Origin: HGW-17 sp938004375
Lineage (GTDB): Bacteria; Myxococcota_A; Polyangia; HGW-17
Direction: 5' to 3'
Assembly (NCBI GenBank): GCA_036802685.1
Contig: DAIRVS010000043.1
Coordinates: 1-27,583 of the forward strand
DNA: 27,583 bases
Shown: piece after piece, positions 6,930-14,906 of the stretch
How the letters are laid out: each line of letters starts with the position of its first letter
How positions within the stretch are numbered: the first letter of the stretch is position 1
Made by a program: the position numbers and the translations under genes
The notes under the pieces: generated by a model
What the model was told of the DNA's origin: nothing
Seen by the model: the letters and a program-made list of their open reading frames with translations, nothing else
Database searches by the model: none

Positions 6930-7543
6930 GACTGGCCTCCTGCCGCCTTGACCACGATCTTGTTCTTCGCGATCTTGGCGCGGCACACCGCGGCGGTCTG
7001 CTGGTCGCCCAGGTAGACCTTGATCTTGCGGATGTTCTCGCGGGTCTGCGGGATCAGGACCTTCTCGTACAGGTTGATGCGCTGGGTGGTCTTCACGAGC
7101 TCCTGCGAGAGCAGCGCGTGCTTCTCGCGCAGCACCCGGATCTGCTCGCGGGCGGCGATGGCCTTCTCGAAGAAGACCATGGCGGCGTCGAGGATCCAGG
7201 GCGTGGCGGCCAGGCTGTACGCGCCGCGCTTGAACAGCACGCGATCGAAGACGGGCACGCGCACGCCGGCCACGTTGGCGGTGTGCACCGAGACCACGTC
7301 AACCTTGAGCAGGTCGCGCACCAGCGGCAGCACGGTGGACAGGCGGGCCTTCCACTCCCGGGCGTCGTCGAGGAGGGCCTCGGAGCGGGCCTGGGCCCGG
7401 TCGAGCTCCTTCTGGGCGGCGGCGACCTCGCTCTGGAGCTGCTGCTTGCGAAGCTCGAGGGTCGGCAGGAACTCAAGGTACAACTTCAGGGACTGGTTCT
7501 GATCCCGGAGGCTGTTCTTGTTGAGCTTGATCTTCTCCGCCAT
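6926..7543 (-). CDS. atpD: V/A-type ATPase subunit D (central rotor shaft)
   Basis: This 205-residue protein is almost entirely helical, with long N- and C-terminal coiled-coil segments (about residues 8-70 and 130-190) and a shorter middle part. This is the layout of subunit D, the shaft that turns inside the A/B head. The N-terminus (MAEKIKLNKNSLRDQNQSLK) and the segment LEFLPTLELRKQQLQSEV fit the family. The ATG at 7543 lies 3 bases after the subunit B stop, and its own stop overlaps the start of subunit I, so translation is likely coupled on both sides. The end (IAKNKIVVKAAGGQS) is Lys-rich. Its usual partner, subunit F, has no gene in this operon. Confidence 0.92.
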   Translation of the reverse strand: MAEKIKLNKNSLRDQNQSLKLYLEFLPTLELRKQQLQSEVAAAQKELDRAQARSEALLDDAREWKARLSTVLPLVRDLLKVDVVSVHTANVAGVRVPVFDRVLFKRGAYSLAATPWILDAAMVFFEKAIAAREQIRVLREKHALLSQELVKTTQRINLYEKVLIPQTRENIRKIKVYLGDQQTAAVCRAKIAKNKIVVKAAGGQS

Positions 7544-7546
7544 GGG

Positions 7547-8854
7547 TTACGCTCCCTTGGGCCAACGGGCGTCGACGACTTCCTTCTTCACGCCGATCTC
7601 GAAGCGGTCGAAGCACTCGGCCATGGTCTTCCAGCCCAGATCCAGCGCGTCGTTGAGCGGGATGTCCACGCGCAGATCCATGAAACGCTCCTCGAAGAGG
7701 TCCGCGTAGCGCAGGTACTTCTCGTCGGTCTCGGTCTTCTCGAAGCCCATGGAGATCTTCTTCTTGGACTCGAGCGCCTTGGCGTACAGACGGATCATGG
7801 CGTTCATGACCGCGCCGTGGTCGTCGCGGGTGACCTTGCCGATGACCAGCTGCTTCAGGCGGGAGAGGGAGCCGAACGGGTTGATCATGCCGTTGACCAG
7901 GTAGTACTGGCCCTCGGTGATGTAGCCCGTGTTGTCGGGCACCGGGTGGGTGACGTCGCCGCCGGGCATGGTCGTGACCGCGAGGACGGTGATGGAGCCG
8001 GCGCCCTCGAAGTCGACGGCCTTTTCGTAGCGGGACGCGAGGTCGGAGTAGAGCGAGCCCGGGTAGCCCAGGTTCGACGGGACCTGCTCCATGGCGACGC
8101 TGATCTCCTTGAGGGCGTCGGCGAAGGCGGTCATGTCGGTGAGCAGCACGAGCACGCGCTTGCCGGCGATGCCGAACTGCTCGGCCACCGCCAGGGCCAT
8201 GTCGGGCACCAGGAGGCGCTCGACCACGGGGTCGGCGGCGGTGTGCACGAACATGACCGTGCGGTCCATGATGCCGCCCTCCTCGAACTTGCGTCGAAAG
8301 CCGATGTACTCGTCGAACTTAAGGCCGATGCCGCCGAGGATGACGATGTCGGCCTTGGCCTGCAGCGCGATGCGCGCGAGCAGCTCGTTGAAGGGCTCGC
8401 CCGGGGTCGAGAAGATCGGCAGCTTCTGGCTCTCGACGAGGGGGTTGAAGATGTCGATCATCGGGATGCGGGTCTCGATGAAGTTGCGGGGCACGACGCG
8501 CTTGACCGGGTTGACCGACGGGCCGCCGATGTCGGTCTCGGCGGCGTTGGCGATCTCGGGCTTGCCGTCGATGGGCTTCCCGGAGCCGGAGAAGATGCGG
8601 CCGAGCAGGTCCTCGGAGTAGGGCACGCGCATGGGGTGGCCCAGAAAGCGCACCGAGGCGCGGTTCGACATGCCCTTGGCGCCGGCGAAGACCTGCAGGG
8701 AGACCTTGGAGCCGTCGATGCGGATGACCTGCGCGAGCGAGGTGTCCCCGTTGTGGTTGGTGATCGCGGCGAGCTCGCGGTAGGTGACGCCCTCGGCCGA
8801 GAGCTCGATGATGTCGCCGATGATGTTGGTGATTTTCGTGTATTCCTTAAACAA
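7547..8854 (-). CDS. atpB: V/A-type ATPase subunit B (non-catalytic head)
   Basis: This 435-residue subunit alternates with subunit A in the A3B3 head. Diagnostic blocks are DLLGRIFSGSGKPIDG near 85, RNFIETRIPMIDIFNPLVESQKLPIF in the middle, VLVLLTDMTAFADALKEIS near 240, GYPGSLYSDLASRYEKA, and MPGGDVTHPVPDNTGYITEG. The P-loop position is degenerate (STPGEPFNE), as expected of the non-catalytic subunit; GSLSRLK carries the probable arginine finger. I chose the TTG at 8854, giving MFKEYTKI, because GGAGG lies 8 bases before it and the family starts here. An in-frame GTG six bases further out overlaps that Shine-Dalgarno. The start overlaps the end of subunit A by 8 bases. The length matches the shorter spirochaete/Chlamydia type. 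Confidence 0.95.
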   Translation of the reverse strand: MFKEYTKITNIIGDIIELSAEGVTYRELAAITNHNGDTSLAQVIRIDGSKVSLQVFAGAKGMSNRASVRFLGHPMRVPYSEDLLGRIFSGSGKPIDGKPEIANAAETDIGGPSVNPVKRVVPRNFIETRIPMIDIFNPLVESQKLPIFSTPGEPFNELLARIALQAKADIVILGGIGLKFDEYIGFRRKFEEGGIMDRTVMFVHTAADPVVERLLVPDMALAVAEQFGIAGKRVLVLLTDMTAFADALKEISVAMEQVPSNLGYPGSLYSDLASRYEKAVDFEGAGSITVLAVTTMPGGDVTHPVPDNTGYITEGQYYLVNGMINPFGSLSRLKQLVIGKVTRDDHGAVMNAMIRLYAKALESKKKISMGFEKTETDEKYLRYADLFEERFMDLRVDIPLNDALDLGWKTMAECFDRFEIGVKKEVVDARWPKGA

Positions 8855-10625
8855 GGCGACCACCTCCGGAGACGATGATTTCTTCGATCTTACTGACGAA
8901 TTTGGCGTACTCGGGGGAGCTCTCGGCGGCATAGTTCTTCTGGTAGAAGTTGTCCTGGAGGGCGACGAAGAACTTGCGGGCCTCGGGCTTGGTCTCGAAC
9001 GAGAACGGCGTCTTGAGCGCCTTGTACAGCAGCTTGAAGTCGGCGACCTGGCGCTCGATGGTGGCGGCGCAGTCGATGTCGTCGAAGGCGTTCTGCTGCA
9101 GGTAGGTGAAGTCGAGCATCTCGCTCTTGAGGTAGGCCACCAGGTCGTCGATGGAGATGCCCTCCTCGCCGACGACGGTCATCATCTTGCCGATCTCGGC
9201 GCCGCGGCGCAGGAGCTCCTCGGCCTCGTGGACCATCTTGGTCCACTCGCGGTCCAGGTTCTTGTTCAGCGAGTCGGCCATCTGGTCGATGTACAGCGAG
9301 TAGGAGTCCAGCGGGTCGATGGCCGGGAACTTGCGCTCGTCCGAGCGCTTGCGGGAGAGCCCGAGGAAGGCGCCCACGACCTTGAGGGTCGCCTGGGTGA
9401 CCGGCTCCTCGAAGTTGCCGCCGGCCGGGGAGACCGTGCCGATCAGGGTGACCGCGCCGTGCTTGTCGTTGTGGAGCTGGACCAGGCCGGCGCGCTCGTA
9501 GAGGCCGGCGATGCGGCTCTCGAGGTAGGCGGGGAACGCCTCCTCGCCGGGGATCTCCTCGAGGCGCCCCGACATCTCGCGCATGGCCTGCGCCCACCGG
9601 GAGGTGGAGTCGGCCAGCACCAGGACGTCCAGGCCCATCTGCCGGTAGTACTCGCCCAGCGTGATGCCCGTGTACACCGACGCCTCGCGGGCGGCGACGG
9701 GCATGGAGGACGTGTTGCAGATGATGATCGTGCGGTCCATCAGCGAGCCGCCGGTCTTGGGATCCTTCATCTCGGGGAACTCGTGGATGAGCTCGACGAC
9801 CTCGCCCGCGCGCTCGCCGCAGGCCACCACGATGACCAGGTCGACGCTGGAGAACTTGGAGATCAGGTGCTGGAGCACCGTCTTGCCCGCGCCGAAGGGG
9901 CCGGGGATGCACGAGGTGCCGCCGCGGCTGATGGGGAACAGGGTGTCGATGATGCGCTGGCGCGTGATGAGCAGCTCCTCGGGGTAGATGCGCTCCTTGT
10001 ACGCCTTGATGGCCTTCTTGACGGGCCACTCCTGCGACATCGTGAGCGTCACGGTCTTCCCGTTGACGTCGAGCTCGGCCACCTTCTCGGTGATGGGGTA
10101 GGCGCCCTCAGGGAGGATCTTCTTCACCACCGCCGTGCCGTGCATGCCCAGGGGGGTCAGGACGCGGTGGGTGATGAACTTCTCGGGCACCTCGCCGATC
10201 CACTGGCCGGCGCGCACGCGGTCGCCCACGGCCACCAGGGGCTTCCAGTCCCACTTCTTCGAGCGGTCGATGGGCTCCTTGTACTGGCCGCGCTGGAGGA
10301 AGAACTGCTGCTTGTTCTCGAGCAGGGTCAGCGGGTTCTGCAGGCCGTCGTAGATCTGCCCCAGCAGGCCCGGTCCCAGCTCGACGGCGAGCATGTTCCC
10401 CGTGAACTCGACGGGCATGCCCACCGAGATGCCGGTGGTGTCCTCGAAGACCTGCAGGAAGCACTTCTTGCCGATGACCTTGATGACCTCGGCCTTGAGC
10501 TTCGAGTCCGGCAGTTTCACGAAGGCCACTTCGTTCTGCACTACACTACCCGTGTCGACCTCGACGGCCATCATGTTGCCGTTGATGCCTACCACATGTC
10601 CGGTTGTCAGAGAGGAATCGATCAA
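8847..10625 (-). CDS. atpA: V/A-type ATPase subunit A (catalytic head)
   Basis: This 592-residue catalytic subunit contains, in order: an N-terminal barrel (GHVVGINGNMMAVEV), the bulge domain peculiar to V/A-type A subunits (about residues 115-200), a Walker A motif GPFGAGKT at 242-249, the catalytic CGERAGEV block with Glu271, a Walker B region (LDVLVLADSTSRWAQAMRE) and a helical C-terminal domain. It hydrolyses or makes ATP with subunit B. The start is TTG at 10625, with GGAGG 7 bases upstream. The first ATG is at codon 18, inside the barrel, and would remove conserved sequence. The TTG overlaps the TGA of the DUF2764 gene, so the two are coupled. Confidence 0.96.
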   Translation of the reverse strand: MIDSSLTTGHVVGINGNMMAVEVDTGSVVQNEVAFVKLPDSKLKAEVIKVIGKKCFLQVFEDTTGISVGMPVEFTGNMLAVELGPGLLGQIYDGLQNPLTLLENKQQFFLQRGQYKEPIDRSKKWDWKPLVAVGDRVRAGQWIGEVPEKFITHRVLTPLGMHGTAVVKKILPEGAYPITEKVAELDVNGKTVTLTMSQEWPVKKAIKAYKERIYPEELLITRQRIIDTLFPISRGGTSCIPGPFGAGKTVLQHLISKFSSVDLVIVVACGERAGEVVELIHEFPEMKDPKTGGSLMDRTIIICNTSSMPVAAREASVYTGITLGEYYRQMGLDVLVLADSTSRWAQAMREMSGRLEEIPGEEAFPAYLESRIAGLYERAGLVQLHNDKHGAVTLIGTVSPAGGNFEEPVTQATLKVVGAFLGLSRKRSDERKFPAIDPLDSYSLYIDQMADSLNKNLDREWTKMVHEAEELLRRGAEIGKMMTVVGEEGISIDDLVAYLKSEMLDFTYLQQNAFDDIDCAATIERQVADFKLLYKALKTPFSFETKPEARKFFVALQDNFYQKNYAAESSPEYAKFVSKIEEIIVSGGGRLV

Positions 10626-11332
10626 GCGAACACCTCCAGCATGGTTTCAGGGTCGGTTGCCTCGGTCACGCGCCAGGCGTCGAGCACCAGCGCGGCGGAG
10701 AGATAGGACAGGATGGCGTCGATGGAGAACGGGTCGATCCCCTCGAGCTCCTGGTACAGGGCCACCCGCTCGCGGTCGAGCAGGCGCTCCCGCGCTTCGG
10801 GGTCGGGGGCCTCGGCGGCCCGCAGCACCAGCGCCTGGTAGAGGCCGGCGCCCTCTCCGCCGTGCACCTGCGCCAGGTCGGGATCCACGCTCATCTGGTC
10901 GGCGCGGACGCGGGCGACGGCGTTGCGCAGCCCGGTCTCGAGCTCGACGAACTCGGAGAGGAAGCGGTTGCCGAGGCGCTCGGCGATGGCGTTGAGCTGC
11001 GCGAAGTAGGCGTTCCAGAGGCGGGAGACCTGCTGGGCGGGCTGCAGGCTCTCCTCGGAGCGCAGGAGCTCGTCGAGGAAGGCGGGCAGCCCCTGGCGGG
11101 TCTCGAGCTGCTCCAGGGTGACGGTGCCCCGCGGATCGAAGTGCGCCTTCTTCAGGAGCACGGCCTCGGCGTTCTGCGTGTCGATGAACCACAGCAGGGC
11201 GTGGACCAGCTCGGCGTCGGCGCCCTCGACCTCGTCGAGGATCTGGGCGACCACCTCGGGCAGGGGCACGGCCAGCGGCCCGAAGCCGTCGGGCAGCGGG
11301 GGCAGGGCGGTGACGAGTCGGTAGTAGTTCAC
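10622..11332 (-). CDS. DUF2764 protein of the V-ATPase operon
   Basis: This 236-residue soluble, mostly helical and acidic protein starts MNYYRLVTALPPLP, which matches the opening (NYYYLVASLP-like) of the DUF2764 family. That family is found between subunits E and A in spirochaete and chlamydial V-ATPase operons, the same place as here. Other visible stretches are LVHALLWFIDTQNAEAVLL near 40 and ISRLWNAYFAQLNAIAERLGNRF-like helices near 100-120. The GTG at 11332 lies 14 bases after the subunit E stop, with AGAGGG as a weak ribosome binding site. Its TGA overlaps the TTG start of subunit A. Because the operon lacks a recognisable subunit C, this protein may fill that place between shaft and ring; that is inference from context, not shown by sequence. 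Confidence 0.8.
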   Translation of the reverse strand: MNYYRLVTALPPLPDGFGPLAVPLPEVVAQILDEVEGADAELVHALLWFIDTQNAEAVLLKKAHFDPRGTVTLEQLETRQGLPAFLDELLRSEESLQPAQQVSRLWNAYFAQLNAIAERLGNRFLSEFVELETGLRNAVARVRADQMSVDPDLAQVHGGEGAGLYQALVLRAAEAPDPEARERLLDRERVALYQELEGIDPFSIDAILSYLSAALVLDAWRVTEATDPETMLEVFA

Positions 11333-11346
11333 GCGCGCACCCTCTT

Positions 11347-11970
11347 TTAGTTGGAGCCGAAGAACAGGCTCCGGAATTTCGGGGACACGAACTTCACGAA
11401 CATCTCGCGAAGGCCCTCGTCGGTGAGGTCGAAGACGAAGCCCTCGCCCCCCGGACCGATCTTGAAGCCGAAGCGCAGGTTGTCGTCGAACTGGACGTTC
11501 ACGGCGCCGCCGGCGGTCATGAGCTTCATCTTGGCGGCGAACGCGGCACCCAGCTGGTCCTTCAGGTTCTCGGGCAGGATCACGTCGAGGTCGGCGCCCT
11601 TGAGGTTGTTCGCAGCGAACCCCTTGATCATCTCGGCGATCACCTTCTCGAGGTGCGCCGGCTGGCCCAGCAGGGCGGCCAGGGACTCATCGACGGCCGG
11701 CACCACCATCGCCTTCTCGACGGAGGTCTTGAACGCGGCGAGCGCGATCTTGGCGGCGCGCTCCATCTCGACCTGGAGCTGGTCGCGCTGCTTCTTCGCC
11801 TCGGCCTCGGCCTGGTTCACGATGGCCTTGGCCTTGGCGCGGGCCTCGATCTCGATGGTCTCGGCGTCGGCCTCGGCCTTCTGCTTGATGCGGTCGCCCT
11901 CGACCTTCGCGGCCTCGATGCCCTCACGCTTCAGTTTTTCGATGACTTCGTTGAGAGATTCGGATGACAT
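11347..11970 (-). CDS. atpE: V/A-type ATPase subunit E (peripheral stalk)
   Basis: This 207-residue protein has a long charged N-terminal helix rich in Ala, Glu and Lys (about residues 8-85, for example IKQKAEADAETIEIEARAKAKA) followed by a globular C-terminal domain. That is the layout of subunit E, the peripheral stalk that ties the head to subunit I. The C-terminal domain contains DLDVILPENLKDQLGAAF and the closing segment DLTDEGLREMFVKFVSP, typical of the family. The ATG at 11970 follows a GGGAGG; the 16 upstream in-frame residues are rejected. It is the first gene of the operon. The usual partner of E in the stalk (subunit G/H) is not encoded here, so E may pair with itself or with a distantly encoded protein. 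Confidence 0.9.
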   Translation of the reverse strand: MSSESLNEVIEKLKREGIEAAKVEGDRIKQKAEADAETIEIEARAKAKAIVNQAEAEAKKQRDQLQVEMERAAKIALAAFKTSVEKAMVVPAVDESLAALLGQPAHLEKVIAEMIKGFAANNLKGADLDVILPENLKDQLGAAFAAKMKLMTAGGAVNVQFDDNLRFGFKIGPGGEGFVFDLTDEGLREMFVKFVSPKFRSLFFGSN

Positions 11971-11997
11971 ATCGCCTCCCTGGGAAAGTGCGCCGGC

Positions 11998-12025
11998 ATA
12001 GTAACGTACGTGGCGCATTGATCAA
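11998..12025 (-). promoter_or_regulatory. Possible promoter of the V-ATPase operon
   Basis: Read on the minus strand, TTGATC (12020-12025) and TACTAT (11998-12003) are separated by 16 bases; each matches four of six consensus positions. The implied start lies about 20 bases before the subunit E ATG, leaving room only for the Shine-Dalgarno. It falls in the only gap (130 bases) between this operon and the upstream barrel genes. Confidence 0.45.
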
Positions 12026-12100
12026 GCGAAAAATGAAACGGGTGTGATTGTACGCGGAATTCCGGGCGCGGGAGAGGGGGGAGCGGAGCGGCGGCGGGGG

Positions 12101-13039
12101 TCAGAACAGGCGCAGGCCCAGGAAGACCTGGGCGGAGAGGCTGACCAGCTCCTCGCAGGCGCCGGCGGTCATCGTGAAGCCCACGCGCAGGGGGCCGAAG
12201 CGATGGACCCAGCCCAGCCGCGCGCCCAGGAGGGGCCAGTTGTCGGTGCGCGCGTTGTCGGGCGGCGGCTCCGACTCGATGCGATCGGCGAGCCCCAGCA
12301 GCAGGTCGGCGAACCAGGCGTCGCTCAATTCATGGCGATACCCCAAAAAGAATAGGGTACCCCAACGCTTGGACATCTCGACGTCGAGGCCGACCCCGAT
12401 CAGGTGACGCTCCCAGGGGAGCCGGACGAAGAGGCGTGCCCGGACGGGGAACGAGACCCCGGGTGATTCGTCGAAGGGCAGGTGCAGGCCGGCGCCGGAG
12501 AGGACGGCGGCCTCGAGGACGAGCCGGCCGGCGTGGGGATCCGGGGGCCGATGCAGCGGCGTGTTCGAGATGGGGACCTCGGCCTGGGGGCGGCGGCACA
12601 GGGCGCGTCCCCCCGAGGTGAAGATCAGCTTCGAACCTTCAATGCGGGCGCCGTCGACCGGGGGGCCGAACCGGTACCGGTGGGTCAGCGTCGGCGGCGA
12701 GCTCCTCAGATCGTGGACCTCGAGGCCGCGCCCGCCGCGCAGGAAGACGAGCCAGGGTCCGTACTGGCGAGCGTGGAGGGTGCCAGCGGGCTTCGGGATC
12801 CGGTGGGCCGCGCGTGGGCCGCGGCGGTCGCCGGCCCGTGTGTCGCGCAGCACGAACACGGCTGTCTTGGTGGCGCGCAGCGTCCAGTCCGGGAGCGCGC
12901 CACCGGTGTCGGGATCCGCGACCGTCAGGGCCGCGCGCCGCCCTGGGCGGCAGGCGTCGTCGGGCACCCACTCGAACGGCAGGCAGTCGTCGCCGGCGCA
13001 GGTGGTGAACAGGAGCCAGGCGAGGGCGGACAGGGTCAT
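12101..13039 (-). CDS. Predicted outer-membrane barrel protein, paralog 2
   Basis: This 312-residue protein has a short hydrophobic N-terminus (MTLSALAWLLFTTCAG) followed by Cys, possibly a signal peptide. The N-terminal half contains DWTLRATKTAVFVLRD, LEVHDLRSSPPTL and VDGARIEGSKLIFTSGGRALC, which resemble short propeller-like beta repeats. The second half alternates hydrophobic and polar residues (ARLFVRLPWERHLIGVGLD, LFFLGYRHE, RLGWVHRFGPLRVGFTM) and ends ...AQVFLGLRLF with a terminal Phe, as expected of an outer-membrane beta-barrel. It lines up with the preceding gene and is a tandem paralog. The ATG at 13039 follows GGAGG and overlaps that gene's stop in an ATGA. I do not recognise a named family. 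Confidence 0.72.
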   Translation of the reverse strand: MTLSALAWLLFTTCAGDDCLPFEWVPDDACRPGRRAALTVADPDTGGALPDWTLRATKTAVFVLRDTRAGDRRGPRAAHRIPKPAGTLHARQYGPWLVFLRGGRGLEVHDLRSSPPTLTHRYRFGPPVDGARIEGSKLIFTSGGRALCRRPQAEVPISNTPLHRPPDPHAGRLVLEAAVLSGAGLHLPFDESPGVSFPVRARLFVRLPWERHLIGVGLDVEMSKRWGTLFFLGYRHELSDAWFADLLLGLADRIESEPPPDNARTDNWPLLGARLGWVHRFGPLRVGFTMTAGACEELVSLSAQVFLGLRLF

Positions 13040-13956
13040 CGGCCGCCTCCGCTTCCCCAACCAAAGCCGAACGAGAGGTTCACGCCCATGAAAAATGCCT
13101 GCCCCGCCTGCACCTCGGCGGCGAGCCCCACGAGCCCGCGCCCCCAGCGGATCATCCAGCCGCCCCGGAGCTTGAGCATGGGGACCCAGTCCTTGTCGGT
13201 CCCCTCGCAGTCGTCCACGGTGGCAGGCGTGCTCGTGCACCCCTCGGCGCGGGCGAGCACCGGCGCGACGTCGGCGAAGAAGTGACGCCCCAGGTAGCGA
13301 TACCCGAAGGCGGAGAAGGACGTCATCCAGCCGTGTTCGGATCCGGAGGCGGCGGTCCCCTCGAGCATCAGGCCGAGGTAGTGACCCGGCCCGAACTGGC
13401 GGAGCAGGCGGAGCTGGAGCCCCGCGCCGATGAACCCGCTGTGCAGGTAGCCGCCGACCCCCAGGCCGAGGCCGAGCTCGACGATCCCGTGGGGACGGAT
13501 TCGGGCCATGGCTTCCGAGCGCGCCTGCAGGTCCGATTGGTGAACGCTGTCCGCGCACAGGGGTCGGCCGCCCAGGGTCGGATAGAGCCGGCCGTCCTCC
13601 ACGCGGTAGCCGTCCACGGGGAGGTCCGCGGCCAGGCGGGCGGCGATCCGGGGCGCGGCGAGGTCGGCGAGGTCCACGAGGGTCAGCCCCAGCTCCGGGC
13701 CCAGGATCACGACGGTTGAGCCGTGGACGGTCGCGCGCCTCGGCGTGAAGCCCAGGCGCACGGAGCCCACGCGCCGGCCCAGGCTGAAGAGCTCGAGCCA
13801 CCCGCCGTCGACGCTGACGCGCACCGGCCGGTGCCCGGGGAAGGCGCCGGGCGAGAAGGGCACGCCGTACGGTTCGCAGGCGGCGGGCTCCATGGCCGCC
13901 ACCGGGCGCGGCAGGAGCAGGAACAGCAGGGGGATGACGAAGAGCACGGGTCGCAT
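13036..13956 (-). CDS. Predicted outer-membrane barrel protein, paralog 1
   Basis: This 306-residue protein has a clear signal peptide (MRPVLFVIPLLFLLLPRPVAA, cleavage near residue 22-25). The N-terminal half shows repeat-like beta segments: GGWLELFSLGRRVGSVRLGF, STVVILGPELGLTLVDLADL, and VDGYRVEDGRLYPTLGGRPLC. The C-terminal half looks like a barrel (GIVELGLGLGVGGYLHSGF, QLRLLRQFGPGHYLGLMLEG, MTSFSAFGYRYLGRHFF). Part of the N-terminal half aligns with the next gene (VDGYRVEDGRLYPTLGGRPLC against VDGARIEGSKLIFTSGGRALC). I use the ATG at 13956; a TTG three codons upstream is possible. No Shine-Dalgarno is visible. The C-terminus is Gly-rich and lacks a terminal Phe. Likely outer membrane; function unknown. 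Confidence 0.75.
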   Translation of the reverse strand: MRPVLFVIPLLFLLLPRPVAAMEPAACEPYGVPFSPGAFPGHRPVRVSVDGGWLELFSLGRRVGSVRLGFTPRRATVHGSTVVILGPELGLTLVDLADLAAPRIAARLAADLPVDGYRVEDGRLYPTLGGRPLCADSVHQSDLQARSEAMARIRPHGIVELGLGLGVGGYLHSGFIGAGLQLRLLRQFGPGHYLGLMLEGTAASGSEHGWMTSFSAFGYRYLGRHFFADVAPVLARAEGCTSTPATVDDCEGTDKDWVPMLKLRGGWMIRWGRGLVGLAAEVQAGQAFFMGVNLSFGFGWGSGGGR

Positions 13957-14032
13957 GGTGGCCAACTTTGGATAAAATACGTCAATGAAGAATGAAACTC
14001 AAGCTGGGTGTGATTCGAAATCGAAGAGGGTA

Positions 14033-14659
14033 TCAGCGGAGCCGAAGGCCCACGTCCAGGGACCCGCCGAAGACGAACCCGCCGTGGTCCGGATCATCGT
14101 CGAAGGAGAACAGGCGCGTCGCGTAGACAGTCACGCCGAGCTGGAGGTCGAAGGTGCCGCCCGGGCGCAAGAAGGTGATCGCCCCAGTCCCTCCGACGAA
14201 CGGCCCCAGGGCGAAGAACGAGTCGGTGCGGCCCTCGCCCGAGGGCTCCGAGTCCTCGTCGGGGCCGTGATGAAGGGAGATCCCGGCCAACGGTCCGGCG
14301 CGCAGCTCCCGGCTGGCGGTCCGGTCCAGTAGGAAGGTGAGCGCGAGGGACGGCTCGAACTGCAGCATCCGGAAGGCGGCGCCGAAGAGGATCGGCCGCA
14401 TGACGGGCAGGTCGAACTCCAGGCGGCGGCCGCCCCCCGCGGACCAGGAGAAGAGGGCGGAGACGTCCCCGGCCGGTCCGCCGTTGACGCCCGCGGGGGT
14501 GGCGACGCACATCCGGACGTCGTCGTAGCGGGCGCCCATCCTGGCGCGGGTGGTCAGAGTCATGCCGGACTGGCCCAAGGCCCGCCCCGGCAGGAGCAGC
14601 GGCAGCAGCGACAGGAAGAGCAACAGAAAACGGGGGTTCACGAACAGAGTGTGATGCAT
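14033..14659 (-). CDS. Predicted outer-membrane beta-barrel protein
   Basis: This 208-residue protein begins with an N-terminal signal peptide whose core is LLLFLSLLPLLLPGRALG; cleavage is probably near residue 30. The mature part is made of alternating strands with Gly turns (GRRLEFDLPVMRPILFGAAF, MLQFEPSLALTFLLD, FDLQLGVTVYATRLFSF, FVFGGSLDVGLRLR), consistent with a small barrel of about eight strands. I use the ATG at 14659, preceded by AGGAA; the frame continues upstream through hexamer repeats as a Lys-Ser run, which is an artefact of the repeat. It is on the same strand as the two barrel genes that follow, after a 76-base gap. I do not recognise the family; it resembles the C-terminal barrels of those two only in general character. 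Confidence 0.72.
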   Translation of the reverse strand: MHHTLFVNPRFLLLFLSLLPLLLPGRALGQSGMTLTTRARMGARYDDVRMCVATPAGVNGGPAGDVSALFSWSAGGGRRLEFDLPVMRPILFGAAFRMLQFEPSLALTFLLDRTASRELRAGPLAGISLHHGPDEDSEPSGEGRTDSFFALGPFVGGTGAITFLRPGGTFDLQLGVTVYATRLFSFDDDPDHGGFVFGGSLDVGLRLR

Positions 14660-14776
14660 GTCGGATTCCTGCGGACAAAGTAGAGGGCTTTCCCGAGGAA
14701 CGCAAGGTGGTTTCTCGCGCGTTCGGCAGGGGGCGTTCATGCGATCCGTTTCCACGAATCGCCCGGCGGGCGATTC

Positions 14777-14861
14777 CACCGCCACTGCCACCGCCATCGC
14801 CACGGTCACCGACACCGTCTGGATTGATTTCGATTTCGATTTCGACTTCGATTTCGATTTC
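14777..14861. repeat. Hexanucleotide repeats: GCCACC-like, then GATTTC array
   Basis: 14826-14861 holds six tandem hexamers: GATTTC three times, GACTTC once, GATTTC twice. This is the reverse complement of the GAAATC array at 4442-4465. Just before it, 14777-14818 is a degenerate run of GCCACC/GCCATC-like hexamers. The two together fill much of the 247-base gap between the mntA-like stop and the 14659 gene start. Confidence 0.85.
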
Positions 14862-14906
14862 GACCGGGAAGAGAGACAGGCCGGAAACAAATAAAAAGAC
14901 GGCCCT

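Noticed and set aside
4479..7016. Long open frame (845 codons) on the plus strand across the ATPase K, I and D genes
   Set aside because: It is rich in His, Gln, Glu and Gly with no domain, and lies antisense to well-supported genes. It is a by-product of high third-position GC.
7118..10706. Two further long plus-strand frames (586 and 640 codons) across ATPase D, B and A
   Set aside because: Same antisense pattern with His/Gly/Glu/Ala-rich translations; the minus-strand genes are certain.
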